DNA of 64,000 bases from Hyperoodon ampullatus. Lineage: Eukaryota; Chordata; Mammalia; Artiodactyla; Ziphiidae. Where the stretch lies: positions 181,870,428-181,934,427 of the forward strand of contig OX457056.1 in the NCBI GenBank assembly GCA_949752795.1, written 5' to 3'. Shown in pieces: positions 1 through 12,089 of this stretch (positions within the stretch are counted from its first letter, which is position 1; the number at the start of each line of letters is the position of its first letter). A program made the position numbers and the translations under genes. Below the pieces are notes generated by a model that was not told the DNA's origin, searched no databases, and worked only from the letters and a program-made list of their open reading frames with translations.

Positions 1-80
1 GCATGCCCAGAGTCACACAGCAAGCAAGGGGCAGAGCCAGATCACACACAGACCACAGGCTGATGCCAAAACCTGTGCTC
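1..80 (+). mobile_element. MIR SINE fragment
   Basis: agagtcacacagcaagcaag followed by gcagagccagatcac is the MIR 3' half, cut by the left edge. Confidence 0.7.
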
Positions 81-370
81 ACTCTGACTCCTCTAATACT
101 TCAACGCAACCAGCTTTGCTAATAAGCACCTTCCTATGCACATAAGAGGCACCTTCGAGGGCTTGCTGGCTCTCTCCAGATAACCAGGCAAGGCAAGGAC
201 TCACCCATGAGCACCCATCAGATGCCAGGCAGCCCTGGTATCATGTGACTCCTTTCTCTCCCCTTTCACAGAGAGCTGGCTAGGAGGTGCTGCCCAACAG
301 GGCCTCCCCAGGGGCCTTGTTCCTAGAGTGGGGCATGGAAGTCCAGAGATCCACTGGGCAGTGGGGCCCT

Positions 371-1188
371 CTTCACAATATCAAGTCTTCTGATCCATGA
401 ACATGGGATGTCTTTCCATTTATTTAGGTCTTTAATTTCTTTCAAGAATGTATTGTCATTTTTAGAGTATTAAGTTTTGTACTTCTTTTGTTAAATATAT
501 TGGTAAGTATTTTGTTCTTTTGGATGCTATTATAAATGAAGTTTTCTTAATTTCATTTTCAGTTTTCCCAGGGCTACTGTATAGAAATACAATTGATTTG
601 TGTATATTGACCTTGTATCTTGCAATCGTGCTGAATTTTTTTATTAGATCTAATAGATTTCTAGTAGATTCCTTAACACTTTCTATATACAAAATCATGT
701 CATCTGCAAATAGATTACTTGTTTCTTCCTTTCCAATCTGGATGCATTTTATTTCATTTTCTTGCCTAATTGTTCTGGTTAGAATTGTTCTGGTCTAGTA
801 CAATGTTGAATAGAAGTTGTGAAAGTGAGAATACTTGTCTTGTTCCTGAAAAACATTCAGTCTTTTTCCATTAAGCATGATGTTATCTGTGGGGGTTTTT
901 GTAGATGCCCTTTAGCAGGTTTAGAAAATTACTTTCTATCTCTAGACTGTTGAATGTTTTTAATCATGAAATGGTGCTGGATTTTGTCAAATGCCTTTTC
1001 TGAGTTGATTGAGATGATCATGTGGTTTTTGTCCTTTATTCTATTGATGTATCCCATTAATTAATTTCCAGATGTTAAACCACCCTTGCATTCCTGGGAT
1101 AAATCTCATTTGGTCATGGTTATAATCCTTTTATATATTGCTGGATTCAATTTCTTTGTATTTTATTGAGGAATTTCCCATCTATACC
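371..1188 (-). mobile_element. L1 ORF2 fragment
   Basis: The minus strand encodes a decayed L1 ORF2 piece with recognisable words such as ESTRNLLDLIKKFS, IARYKVNIHKS and TENEIKKTSFIIASKRTKYL, part of the reverse transcriptase. There are frame breaks and no ends of the element. Confidence 0.9.
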
Positions 1189-2690
1189 CACAAAAGATAA
1201 CCGGTGCTCCAGCGATTCTTCTCTCCCTCACCTGTACCATCATTGCTGTTTTGTCTCCCAACTTAAAAAAATAAACAAAACTCTCTCTTTACCTGACTCC
1301 CTCCTCCAGCTACTGTCCCATTTCTCTTTTTCCCTTTACAGCAAGCTTTTTGAAAGAGTTGGCTGTGATCACACTCCAATTCCCCTCCTCTTATCCTTTT
1401 TCATACACACTATTATCAGGCTTTACTCACAGGACTCCACCAAAACCACCCTTGACAAGTCAACCATGGACTGTGCTCACCATCTGTTCTCTCCTGGTTG
1501 ATCTATTGGCAGTGCACAGATACTTCTTTCTTAGATGCTCTCTTCACTCAGCTCAGGGACCCCACTTGCTCCTGGCTCTCCTCATCCCCTGTGCTGGCTT
1601 CTCCTCTGCTCCCTGACTTCCTACCTGGAAGCAGCACAGGGCTCAGCCCTGGTCCTCTGCTGTCCCTCCACTAGCTCCATGGTGTCTCAACCAGCCTCAT
1701 GGCTTCAAACCCCATCTATGTGTCAATGGCCCCCACATTCTCTCTCCAACCCAGTCTTCTCTCCTGGTGTCTAGACGTAAATGTCAAATTGCCTACGTGA
1801 TACCTTAAACTTGAGCCTCTAACATGTACCCCAGGATAAGCCCCAAAGTGAACTCTGCATCTTCCTTCCAAAAAACTGCACTTCCTGTGTTCTTTCTCAT
1901 CTCAGTTAACAGCTAATCCATCCTTCCAGTTGGCTTAGATCAAAACACCTTGGAATTACCCTTGACTTCTCTCATTCTCTTACACCTTTCACCCACTCCA
2001 GTAGGGGAAATACTATTGGTTCTACCTTCAAAATATATCAAGAACTCAATTATTCCTCATCACCCATGCCATCCTGAGCCAAGCCGCCATGACCTCTCAC
2101 TTGCACGATTGTGTAACGAGCTCCTAACTAGTCTCCCAGTTTCTGTCCTTGCTTCTTTCATCCACTCTCAACACAGCAGCCAGAGGGATCCTGCTGGGAC
2201 CTGAGTCAGGCTTGGTTACTGCTCTGTTCAAGACCTGCCAATGACACCACCTCGCTCAGAGGAAAAGCCAGAGTCATCACCGTGACAAGGCCCTACTGAT
2301 TTCCAGCCCTTACCGCCTCTCTCCCCCTTCACAGACTCTGCTCCAGCCACACTGGCCTTGTTGCTGCTCTTCCAACCACCCCCCCCGTCTGCCTCCAAAA
2401 CGCTCGGCCCAGATATATGTGTAACTCACCCCTTCATCTCCTTTACTCAAATGTCACTAAACTCCAAGCCCCCATCACTCCCGCTTGCCCTCCCCACCTC
2501 ATCTGCCTCCACTGCGCTCTCTACCATCTAACCTACACCAGGCTTACTTGCTTGCTGTCTGTCTCCTTTCTTAGAATGTACACCCCACGAGGGCAGGGAC
2601 CTTGTCTGTCCTACTCACTGCTGTGTCACCAGCCCCCAGAACACATCCTCGAGTGAATGACTGACTGGTTGAATGAATGCCCAGACACGA
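1189..2690 (+). mobile_element. L2 LINE, about 1.5 kb including RT and 3' end
   Basis: A long L2 copy (CR1-like LINE). It holds the degraded reverse-transcriptase words corresponding to PGS.LGPLL, then the ORF end and the typical L2 3' region (acgagggcagggaccttgtc, agtgaatgactgactggttg). Many stops show it is dead. It abuts the L1 fragment on its left. Confidence 0.85.
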
Positions 2691-3233
2691 GGCACTCCAT
2701 CAGGGCCACCCCTGGGCAGGCCATCGGCAGTGACCGGCTCCCCTGCCCCGCTGGTCGGCGTTTTCTCTGTGGGGTGCCCGGGCTCTCCCCTGACTGCAGC
2801 AGGCATGCTGCCCATTGGTGCCTGTCAGAGGTGGCCGCTCTCTGCCAGAACAAATATGCTTGAAAGGGCTCACGGGCTCCGTTATTAAACAGTGAAAGAA
2901 GGGCTGATCCTCTAAGCCTCCTTTCCAGGGGAACCCAGGCTAATAACAGCTTTGCCAGGAAACCTGCAGAGGCAGATGGAGACCCCCTTCAAGTGCCAAA
3001 CTTGCCCGGACATGTCTGCCACCGCCAACCCCTGGGGTTTCTGCCTTTCCTCTATATTTCTGGTAGAAAGGAGATAAGCGCCTTTGATGGTGGTTCCTGT
3101 TTTAATTCTTGTGACTTCTTCGGCACACGGCACACAGCCTGAGAAGTCTGATAAACGCTGGGGAAAGAGGCCGGGGGCGGGGCACATCTGGTTTCTACGT
3201 GGGATTCTGCAAATGGTCCCCATTTAGCAAGTA
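2691..3233. other. Unique intron sequence, no gene seen
   Basis: Non-repetitive, moderately GC-rich. It includes a stretch around 2830-3010 with balanced composition that could be conserved noncoding DNA, but nothing identifies a function. Confidence 0.5.
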
Positions 3234-3291
3234 CAGACAGAGACAGACAGAGAGAGACAGACAGAGAGACAGAGAAAAACAGGCAGACAGG
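3234..3291 (+). repeat. (CAGA)n/(GA)n simple repeat
   Basis: Mixed agac and agag units over about 58 bp. The complementary frame gives a chance Ser/Leu-rich ORF. Confidence 0.9.
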
Positions 3292-3379
3292 CACGTGTGT
3301 GGGTCAGGGAGCCAGCACACTGAGTACAGGTAGACCACATATGACGTGACAGTGCCCTGGATGGGCTGGGACAAAGCAC

Positions 3380-3483
3380 AGCCTTTGGGGTCAGAACATC
3401 TGCCTCTGTTTCTCAGCTCCCCTCCTGACTAGCTGTGTCATCTTGGGCAAATTACTTAGCCTCTTTGACCTTTAGTTTCTCTC
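3380..3483 (+). mobile_element. MIR SINE, 5' half
   Basis: agctgtgtcatcttgggcaa and attacttagcctctttgacc are MIR core words. Confidence 0.75.
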
Positions 3484-3499
3484 CTTTCTTTGTTTTATT

Positions 3500-3900
3500 T
3501 AGTTTTTGATTTTTTTATGTAGTGAAATATGCAGACATTCAAAAAGTATTTAAAGCACATATGCACAGAGATGCAGAGTATTATAAAATGAGCACCTGTG
3601 TAACTAGGCCTGCTATCCTGACTTTCACGGCATTCATTTCTTTGCTTTTCTTTATATTTTTGCTGCCTAATTATTTACCCATAAATAACATGGTTTCCTT
3701 CTGCCCTATTTTCAACTTTATGTAAATAGAATCACAGCATGTTCTTGGGCTGCCCTAGTCTCACAGTATGTTTTTAGGATTCATGCATGCTGTTGGGTAG
3801 AGCTGTAGTTCATTCATTCTCACTGCTGTAGAGTTTTCTGTTGTAAGAATGAATTGGGTTTATTTCTCCATAGTATTGCTGCTAAATACTTGGTGCTTTT
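3500..3900 (-). mobile_element. Old LINE 3'-end remnant
   Basis: Contains gattcatgcatgctgttggg and gctgtagttcattcattctc, a stretch familiar from old mammalian LINE-1 3' regions in antisense. The subfamily is not assigned. Confidence 0.55.
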
Positions 3901-4429
3901 TGTAACTCATTTAAAGAGTCTCTTGCTAGCCAAGATCATGGCAATGTTCTCCTTTCCCTGGTGCTCAGAGGTGCTACCAGTCATAAATCCAAGTCCAGAG
4001 GCATGGGCGTCTGGGCTCAATTCTGTGCCATTGGGTCACTTTCAACCACCTTGCACCAGAGGAAGCCCGTGGAGGCTGCAGAAGTTCCTGGGTGGGCTTG
4101 GGTTTTCCCAGGCCATTAAATTGGGGCTGTGGGTCAAAGGTGCCATGATCACCAGGGGGCAGGGAGGCCATGGCTAACAGTGTGGAGCCATTTAGGAGGC
4201 CCCCAAAGGTGAGCTTCTGCCCCTGCCTGGATGGTGCATCAATCAAACACTGTGAAACATGGAGAGAGAGGATGTCCATGGTTCATGTGGTCAGAACACA
4301 GCTGGCCCAAAGGCCCCTCTCCACACTTAGCTGGGGGTTGGTGGCCCCAGCCCAGCTGACATGGTGATCCTTTCTAAAAGCCCTTTTCGTGATGACTGCG
4401 CAGGAACACCGACCTACAGAGATAGCACC

Positions 4430-5172
4430 TGCACAGCTGGGCGGCGGCGTTCCTTTCTCCTGAGCCCCATGTCCAGACCATCAGCAAACCCTGCAGCCCC
4501 ACCTTCAGAACACGTCTCAGCTGACCGCTCTCCACGGTCTCCTCCACTCCCACACGCGCCCAGGCCCCGTACCCGGGTCCAACAACTGTCCCATCCTGCT
4601 TCGGCCGCTCTTGTCTCTATGACCCACCCCTCACACGGCAGCCAGATGACTCTTCTTATAAAAATAAATCAAGTTGTGTCTGTCTCCTGCTCAGAGCCCT
4701 CCCTGGTGCCCCATCAATTTAGAACAAACTCTGGAAGCCCCACTATGTCCCCAAGGCCTCAGGTCCTCCATCCCCCTGTCCTCACTCCCTCAGACCCTCT
4801 GGCCTTCCTGAGGGTCCTCGTGTTCCCATGGCCCTTTCCCAACCCAGGGCGTTTGCACTCGCTGGTCCCTCTGCCTGCATGCTCTTCCCCCGCATCCCCT
4901 GGATCTCCTGGTGACGTCATTAAGTTGGCTTAATGAACAACACCTGACACATTGCCCCCTCCACCCCCCACTTGGCTCCACTTTGCTCCCTGCGTTTCTC
5001 CCTACTAGACATCACGAGTCACCTTTACTTGCCTATCGTTTGTCTCCCCCAGGACAATGGAGGGGGAGGGGAGGGCAGAAGCATCCTCTCTGGTTTCCCA
5101 CTGAATTCTTAGCACCTGCAATACCACTCCATACATTTTAGGCACCCAATAAAAGTGTAGAATAAAGAGGCA
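4430..5172 (+). mobile_element. L2 LINE fragment with 3' end
   Basis: L2-type sequence including gcgtttgcactcgctggtcc, the ccctctgcctgcatgctctt segment and the aataaaagtg tail region. This explains the 190-codon open frame here. Confidence 0.8.
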
Positions 5173-5635
5173 GGTGAGTAAATGGCGACCTTTGTTTTCA
5201 GGTCAGGGACAGAGAGCCATGCAGGGGCCACAAGCCACAACAGAGGGAAGGACACGGTACCTCGCCATCCGATATGACCCTGAGTGTCCACTTCTGGCCT
5301 AAGTGTAGACCACCCATACACACCCAGCATTCCGCAGGGATCTGGACACAGGGAGGTAAGGACACACAAGCCCCAGGACTATCCAGTCGGAGGAGGGCAT
5401 GTTTTTGAAAAGTGGCCCAAATCTCCCCTGCGAGGACCTGCTTAGTCCACCGAGGGGTGACCCCTGAGGGCCAGCAGCAGAAGAGGACGACACTGCCTGT
5501 CTGCAGTAGGAAGCGTGGGACTCAGCCAGCAAGACCTGAGCGAGAGGGATCTTGCAGGCTCAGAGCAGGGCGGAGGGGCGTGATTACCTGGAGGCAAGGG
5601 TTCTAGAGGGTGAGCATGCGCGCTACGGGCCGTAC

Positions 5636-5764
5636 CTCCGCCGAACGGGGCCCAGATGACCCGGCGGATGGCCTGCACCCAGTCCTCCATGTCCCGCTGG
5701 GAGCTGGCCATGAGCAGGAGCGCCTCGGGGTTGGCCGGCACCTTCTCCCGCTCCCCGGCACCAC
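5636..5764 (-). CDS. ARHGAP22: ARHGAP22 internal coding exon (C-terminal part of PH domain)
   Basis: Internal exon of a Rho GTPase-activating protein of the ARHGAP22/24/25 family, whose known role is to stimulate GTP hydrolysis by Rac and so control cell shape and migration. The 129-nt exon encodes 42 full codons, [13 protein letters not shown] followed by [15 protein letters not shown] and [14 protein letters not shown]. This is the last strands and C-terminal helix of the PH domain, including the conserved Trp of MEDW. I recognise it from ARHGAP22 rather than its paralogues by the [11 protein letters not shown] stretch. On the minus strand a pyrimidine-rich tract and cttgcag precede it, and the donor is G|gtacgg. 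It starts with the last two bases of a codon and ends with the first base of one (phase 1 at both ends). The following RhoGAP exon is not found at 1-5635, so it must lie beyond the left edge. I see no stop or frameshift. Confidence 0.94.
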
Positions 5765-6329
5765 CTGCAAGACAGGGAGAACAGGCTTACTGCAGGGACC
5801 CCGGCGGACACGGGGGGCCTCCCCCATAGGGCTCTCTCCACAGCTGGCTTTCATTCCCTGGGGTGTGAGAAGGTCATCTCTCCAAAATCCACTCAGCAAC
5901 AGCTGTGCTTTTTGGTTCTATACTGGCAGGCCATCCCCTTCCCACATCCCACATCACACATCTGGCTTTGGGGCCCTCTTGGGTTTCTTTCTCTCCCTTA
6001 GTCTTCTTTGTTATTTCTCCACAGCATTAAAATCATCCTGGGGTACTAGTAGGAAAAAGCATGCAGATGTGACACCAGCTCAGAGAAGTTCGGATGCCAG
6101 AGGAGCTTCGCTATGTATTTTATTTAAATCAACTTCACACAACTTAAATGCACAGCTAAATGTCACTATGTGCTATATGTCACTTATGTCACTATAAGCT
6201 AACTGGGCTTATCTGCTGGTGGGGTGAGTCGCAGAGATCTGTGTTCCCAAGGGGGTGGGATGACAGTTAGAAGAACTGTGAGACCCAGGCTGATCCTTGC
6301 TGGGGCCCGCAGCCCAGTGACAGAGACCA
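5765..6329. other. ARHGAP22: Intron directly upstream of the PH exon
   Basis: Holds the acceptor and polypyrimidine tract at its left edge (to about 5790). The rest is unique sequence with no recognised element. Confidence 0.6.
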
Positions 6330-6580
6330 GACAGGGGTTAAGTGCTTACTGAGCTCTTGGTACCTGCCTTCCAGTGAACTAGAGCAGTGCCTGATTCTTC
6401 TAGTTAACAAAGCTGACAGACCCACCTGCCCTCCTAGGATTCTTTCATCTTCACAATGCCTCCGAGCGAGGTACTATTACTATCTGCATTTGACAGACAA
6501 GGAAACTGAAGCACAGAGTAATTAAGGAACCTGTCTGAATTCACACAGCTAATACGTGGCAGAGCCAGGGATTCAAAGTC
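6330..6580 (+). mobile_element. MIR SINE
   Basis: gacagacaaggaaactgaag and acacagctaatacgtggcag, with an upstream ttactgagctcttggtacc, give a nearly full MIR. Confidence 0.85.
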
Positions 6581-7534
6581 CCCAGCTCTGGGCTGGGACT
6601 GGGACACCACTCCCTGCTCTCCCCATTCCCCATGAACGAGGCGACCTGCTGGGGTCAGGCTGACAGTGGTCACAGCAAGGCCGCTGAGGACTGGGGAAAC
6701 CGAGGGGACGGCTCTGAGGGCTGGAGCACGGGATGAGGTGCATCCTTGCTGGGGGAGTGCCACAAGTGAGGCCTGGAAGCTGGGTAGTGGGAAAGCAGAC
6801 TGGAGGGGCCCATGGGGCCCAAAGCTCAGGAGAGTGGTGCGCCAGGGTCCTAGGATGCCTTTTGAGCCCCGCAATATATACACACTAGCCCAGCTCCTTT
6901 GGGCCCAGGCAGCAACTGGGCAGCAGCACTGCAGCGGTGGAGAGGTGGAGAGGAAGGGAGCTTGAGACAGCAGAGCCTGAAGCCCAAGAGACAGTGCAGG
7001 CAGATGGAAAACAAAGATTGTACCCACAGCTGGGGCAGCTGCGTGGTCATTCACGGGGCAAGGGCACCGCCACTGAGAAGGGGACAGCGGCTCTGCATCT
7101 TTAGGGTCCCACTCAACGTGGACCATGAGGGCTGGGGTGGCCGAGGGTTCCATGTGGGGAAGGGAAGCCAGGTGTTGCCAGGAAGCTTTTCCATGTATGC
7201 TTTTCTGGAAAAACATCTCCAGATGACTCAGAAGAAAGGGACCTGGAGATGGATGGCTCTAAGAATTTGTTGTGGTCACTTGTTTGTCCTAAATGAATAC
7301 TCAGGTTTGTATCTAACTGGAATTTCTCATTTTTTTCAATTCTTTTTCCTAAGGAGGGCCACCCACGTCATATAAGCTTCATTTACAAAACCTGGATCCA
7401 CCTTGCCCAGAGGTTGACACGTGCTCTCATGTCCAGCTGTGCCCCCACCCAGGGTCCTGCTCTAAGCCTGTGTGTTTAACTTTTCAAGTACTTTTCATGT
7501 ATGTATGTTTATTTATGTGTATTTGTATATATGT
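6581..7534. other. Unique GC-rich intron sequence
   Basis: Open frames cross this stretch on both strands (up to 260 codons on the minus strand), but none resembles a protein family. No splice-bounded exon was recognised. Confidence 0.5.
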
Positions 7535-9281
7535 ATATTTAACTTTTTAAGAAACTGCCACAAACTGTTCTCCAAAGTGATTGCACCACTTCATGTTGCC
7601 ACCAGCAGTGTATGAGGGTTCCAGTTCTTCCAGTTCCTCACCAGCACTTGGTATGGCCGGTCTCTTTACTTTTAGCCATTCTAATGGGTGTGTAGGAGTA
7701 CAGCACTGTGTTCGAATTTGCATTTTCCAAATGACTAATGATGTTGCACATCTTTTTATGTATTTAATTGCCATCCATGTGCCTTCTTTGGTGAAATATC
7801 TGTTGAACTCTTTTGTCCATTTTTAAAAGAGGTTGCTCATTTTTCATTATTGAGTTTTGAGAGTTCTTTACATCTTCTGGATACAAGTTCTTTATCAGAT
7901 ATATGCTGTGCAAATATCTCTCCCAGTCTGTGTCTTTTCTTTTCATTCTGTGAACAGTGTGTTTCCAAGAGCAGAAGTTTTTAATTTGGATGAAGCTCAA
8001 CTTATCAATTTTTTCTGGTTTTGTATCTAAACAATCTTTGCATAACCCAGGTCATAAGTTTTCTCCTAGATTTTCTTCTAGAAGTTTCATGGTTTTAGGG
8101 TTTACCTTTAGGTCTATGAGTTAGTTTTTGTATATGGTGCAAGGTATGGATTGGAGTTCATCCTTTTATACATGGATGTCCAGTTGTTCCAGCACCATTT
8201 GTTGAACAGACGATCCTTTCCCCACTGACTTGCCAGTGCACCTACACAGGTGATCGTGCTACCTGCGAATAAAGACAGTTTTACTTCTTCCTTTCCAATC
8301 TGGGTGCCTTTTATTTCTGATTCTTGTCAAATCGCGCTGACTAGAGCCTCAAATATGATGTTGAATAGAAGTGGTTAGAGTGGACATCCTTATCTTGTTC
8401 TTGATCTTATAGCAAAAGCCTTCAACTTTTCACCATTAAGTATATCTATTGTAGGTTTTTTGCTGATGTCCTTTCTCAGGTTGAGGAAATTCTCTTCTAT
8501 TTCCAGTTTACTGAGAGGTTTTTTTTTAATCAGAAATGGATACTGGGGTTTTGTCAAATGTTTTTTTCTGTATCTATTGAGAGATCACTTTTTTTTTTTT
8601 TTAGTTTGCTATTATGATGAATTACACTGACAGATTTTCAAATGTTAAACTAGCTTTTCATTCCTGAAATTCCAATTGGTCATGATGTATTGTCCTTTTT
8701 ATTATTTTTAGGTTCAATTTACTAAAATTTTGTTTAGAATTTTTCATCTATATTCATGAAGGATATTGGTATGCCATTTTCTTTTCTTATGTCTTTGTCT
8801 GATTTTGTGAGGCCAGGTAATGCTGGCCTCACAGAATAAGCTGGTAAGTATTCCCTCTTTTTCAATATTTTTGGAAGAGTTTGTGTAGAGTTACTATTTT
8901 TTTTAAAATATTTGATAGAATTCACCAATGAAGCTACCTAGACCTGGACTTTTCCTTGTGGGAAGGTTTTTTAATAAATTAAATTTCTATAACATATACA
9001 CCTATTTCTTCTTGAGTGAGCTTTGTAGTTTGTGTCTTGCAAGGAATTTGTCTGTTTCACGTAAGTTGTTGTATATATTGACATAAAGTTGTTCATAATA
9101 TTTCTCTTATTATCCTTTTAGTATTTGGTAGTGATGTCACCTCTCTCATTTATATTATTGGCGATTTGTGTCTTTTCTTTTTTCCCCTGATCAGTCCTGC
9201 TAGAGGCTTACTGATTTTATTAATCTCAAAAAAGAGCTTTTTGTTTTACTGACTTTATGTCTTTTTGTTTTTCTGATTAGC
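7535..9281 (-). mobile_element. L1, 3' UTR and ORF2 part (left block)
   Basis: Antisense old L1. The 3' region (ccaccagcagtgtatgaggg, tctttatcagatatatgctg) is followed by ORF2 reverse-transcriptase sequence. The minus strand reads ALPGLTKSDKDIRKENGIPI and SFMNIDEK around 8740-8920, the known L1 ORF2 stretch. It is interrupted at about 9282 by a hAT element and resumes at about 9691. Confidence 0.9.
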
Positions 9282-9690
9282 AAACTTTTAAAGGGCTAGC
9301 TAGTAAATATGTTAGGTTTTCAGGCCATATGGTCTCTGCCAAAACTACCTACTCTGCTGTTGCAGCTAGAAAGCAGCCATAGACAATACGTAAGTGAAAG
9401 AGCAGGGCTGTGTCTGTGCAAAAATTTGTATACAAAAAGAGGGAGCCAGGGGCTTCCCTGGTGGCGCAGTGGTTGAGAGTCTGCCTGCCTATGCAGGGGA
9501 CACAGGTTCGTGCCCCAGTCCGGGAAGATCCCACATGCAGCGGAGCGGCTAGGCCTGTGAGCCATGGCCGCTGAGCCTGCGCGTCCGGAGCCTGTGCTCC
9601 GCAAGGGGAGAGGCCACAACAGTGAGAGGCCCGCGTACCATAAAAAAAAAAAGAGGGAGCCAGCCCACAGGTTGTAGTTTGCCAACTTGT
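9282..9690 (+). mobile_element. hAT-Charlie-type MITE, split by SINE copy 1
   Basis: Begins agcaaacttttaaagggct, continues with ccatatggtctctgccaaaa and cagccatagacaatacgtaa, and ends ggttgtagtttgccaac. It is the non-autonomous hAT family that also occurs at 51412-51632. SINE copy 1 is inserted within it. Confidence 0.8.
9450..9647 (+). mobile_element. CHR SINE copy 1 (short form)
   Basis: tRNA-Glu-derived cetacean SINE with poly(A) tail, flanked by a 16-bp duplication (aaaaagagggagccag at 9434-9449 and 9648-9663). It sits inside a hAT remnant that is itself inside an L1. Confidence 0.95.
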
Positions 9691-10165
9691 ATCTCATTGA
9701 CTTACACTCTGATCTTTATTATTTCTCTTCATCTGTTTACTTTGTGTTTAATTTGGTCTTATTTTTCTAGTTTCTTACAATGTTTAGTGCTATAGTTGCC
9801 CCCCTAAGTACTACTTTAGAGGCATGTACAACATTTGTATATTGTTTTTTTGTTTTTATTCAGCTCAAAATGTCTTACCCTTTGGACTTCTTCTTTGACC
9901 TATGGGTTATTTAGAAATGTGTTATTTCCAAGTTTGGGGGATTTTCCAGAAATCTTTCTATTATTGATTTCTAATTTAATTCCATTGTTTTCAGAGAAGA
10001 TATGTTGTATGATTTGAATCCTTTTAAATTTATTAAGACTTGTTTTGGGATTAGAATACGGTCTATCTTGCTAAGCATTCTCTTTGCACTGAGAAAAATT
10101 ACTCGGCTGTGGTTGGGTGGAGTGTTCTATAAATTAGGTCCAGTTGTTGACAGTTTTATTTTTTT
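9691..10165 (-). mobile_element. L1 ORF2 (right block, endonuclease side)
   Basis: Continuation of the L1 at 7535, antisense (tactctgatctttatt-like start, cagaaatctttctattattg, gagaagatatgttgtatg). This is the 5' part of ORF2. Confidence 0.85.
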
Positions 10166-10794
10166 TTAATTTTCCATATCCTTACTGCCTTCCTGTCTAC
10201 TTGTTCTTACAGATTTTGTTTCTAAGATTTATTTGGTGGGTCCAGAGTTCTCAGTATAGAGCTAATAACTCCCCACTGCTGAAAGAAAACCCTTCTGTGT
10301 ATGCTATGCAATGCCCCAGGAGTCCAAAGGAAATAGGCACTATTTCCTGCCCTGTGTCAGAGCAGTCAGTGTTGCCTCTAACCCTTTCCAGTGGTTCTTT
10401 CCTCAGCCTCAGGTAATGGCCTCACGTGCATGTGGTGATGAGCTCCCAAGGGGGGTTCTCTTTGAGCAGCACTTTCCTCCTTGGTATTCTATCCTGAAAA
10501 CTCAAGATGCTTTGGTCTCCCCAGCTGTCTCTTTAACTCATGGAGTCCACTGGGCTCCACCCGGGTTTCCCCTTCCTGCATCACAGCCTGAAAACTTTCT
10601 CAAGCCAGTAAGCTAGGGCATGTGTAGGGCTTGCCTCGTTTGTTTCCCATCTCTTGCTGGGGTGGGGGTGGGGTGTCACAGTCCTTCACTGCCTAATGTC
10701 TAGTACCTTGAAAAACAGTTTCATATTATTTGTCCTTTTTGGGGGGGGTTGTTTCAGGTGGGATAGTAAATCAGTCCACCGATCTTATCCAGAA

Positions 10795-11010
10795 GTGAAA
10801 GTCCTGCAACCACTTCTAAGGGCCCACTATACGTAAACCACTGTGCAAGACAGTTAACACGCACAGTCACATTTAATCCTCATAAACACTGTGGGAAGGA
10901 GTGCTACTGACTCCATTTTACAGATGAAGAAACTGAGGCTCAGAGAAGTTAAACATTTAGCTCACAAACAAACAAATGGAGGGGGCCAGGATTTAAACCC
11001 AGGTGTTTTC
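10795..11010 (+). mobile_element. MIR SINE
   Basis: taagggcccactatacgtaa, ttttacagatgaagaaactg and gaggctcagagaagttaaac show a full-length MIR. Confidence 0.9.
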
Positions 11011-11733
11011 AACTATAAACTCATTCTTTTTGCAATAGAAAACCTCCTCTATGTTAGTGGAGGGGAATGTAAGGAAGATAAAATAGATAGGTCATCAAAG
11101 TCAACGTTGGGATTTTCTATAGCATTCAATTGTGTACGCTCACTTGTCCTCTGTTACTTAGGAAAGATTAGTATTAGCTTTAGTTAAGGAAAAAAAATTC
11201 TAACAGCAAACATTTCAGGAAGAAATGCATCATGAAGGATGAGGGTCTCTTGTTACTGTTTCTGGTTTTTCCCTTTTCTTGCGTTTCCACCTATCCTGCC
11301 ACATACCCCTCTGTTTGAGGCCATCCTGAACAGTGCTGAGAGCTAGACCTGGGTGAATGCTCAGATCCACCAGGTGGAGTGCAGGGACTTAACTTCCCCC
11401 AAATGTCAGGCACACACGTGTAAGGTGAAGAAAGTGGGGGTGCCTACCTTTTTGGGAGAATGAAATGAGCTATTCCCTTAGCTTAGCACCTGGCAACTAA
11501 CAAGCACTCTCTAAATGTTCACATTTATTATCACACTCAGTTAAATCCAGTATGGAGCAGAGTTTCTCCACCTCAGCACTAATGACATTTTGGGCCAGAT
11601 AATTCTACACTAGGGTGGCAGCGGCTGACTTGTGCATAGCAGGTTGTTTAGCAGCATCCCTGGCCTCTACCCACTGGATGCAGGTAGCAGCCTCTCCCTC
11701 CCTCCCAGGTTTGACAATCAAAAATGTCTCCAC

Positions 11734-11935
11734 GGGCTTCCCTGGTGGTGCAGTGGTTGAGAGTCCGCCTGCCGATGCAGGGGACACGGGTTCGTGCCCC
11801 GGTCTGGGAAGATCCCACATGCCACAGAGCGGCTGGGCCCGTGAGCCATGGCCGCTAAGCCTGTGCATCCGGAGCCTGTGCTCCGCAATGGGGGAGGCCA
11901 CAACAGTGAGAGGCCCGCGTACCGCAAAAAAAAAA
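11734..11935 (+). mobile_element. CHR SINE copy 2 (short form)
   Basis: Full-length short-form SINE with exact 14-bp duplications aaaaatgtctccac at 11720-11733 and 11936-11949. Exact flanks suggest a fairly young insertion. Confidence 0.95.
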
Positions 11936-12089
11936 AAAAATGTCTCCACATGTTGCCAAATGTTCCTTGGGGGGCAAAGCTGCCCCCAGTTGAGAAGCAT
12001 TGATAAAGAGCAATGAGATCTATACTTCCTATGAGTCTAAATGACTTTATGATTCTACCGGTGTGGGACATCCCACAGGCACAACATGG

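Noticed and set aside
4361..4933. 190-codon plus-strand frame
   Set aside because: The sequence is an L2 LINE fragment, not a host gene.
6434..7216. 260-codon minus-strand frame
   Set aside because: It overlaps a MIR at one end, has no recognisable domain and no splice or promoter context.
9450..9530. tRNA-like promoter boxes at SINE heads
   Set aside because: The tRNA-Glu-related head belongs to the SINE. No cloverleaf tRNA gene with a proper acceptor stem was found.
11615..12016. Families of similar ORFs (GGAVVESPPADAGDTGS and RYAGLSLLWPLPLRSTGS types) across the window
   Set aside because: They recur wherever a CHR SINE occurs and are translations of the SINE on its two strands.
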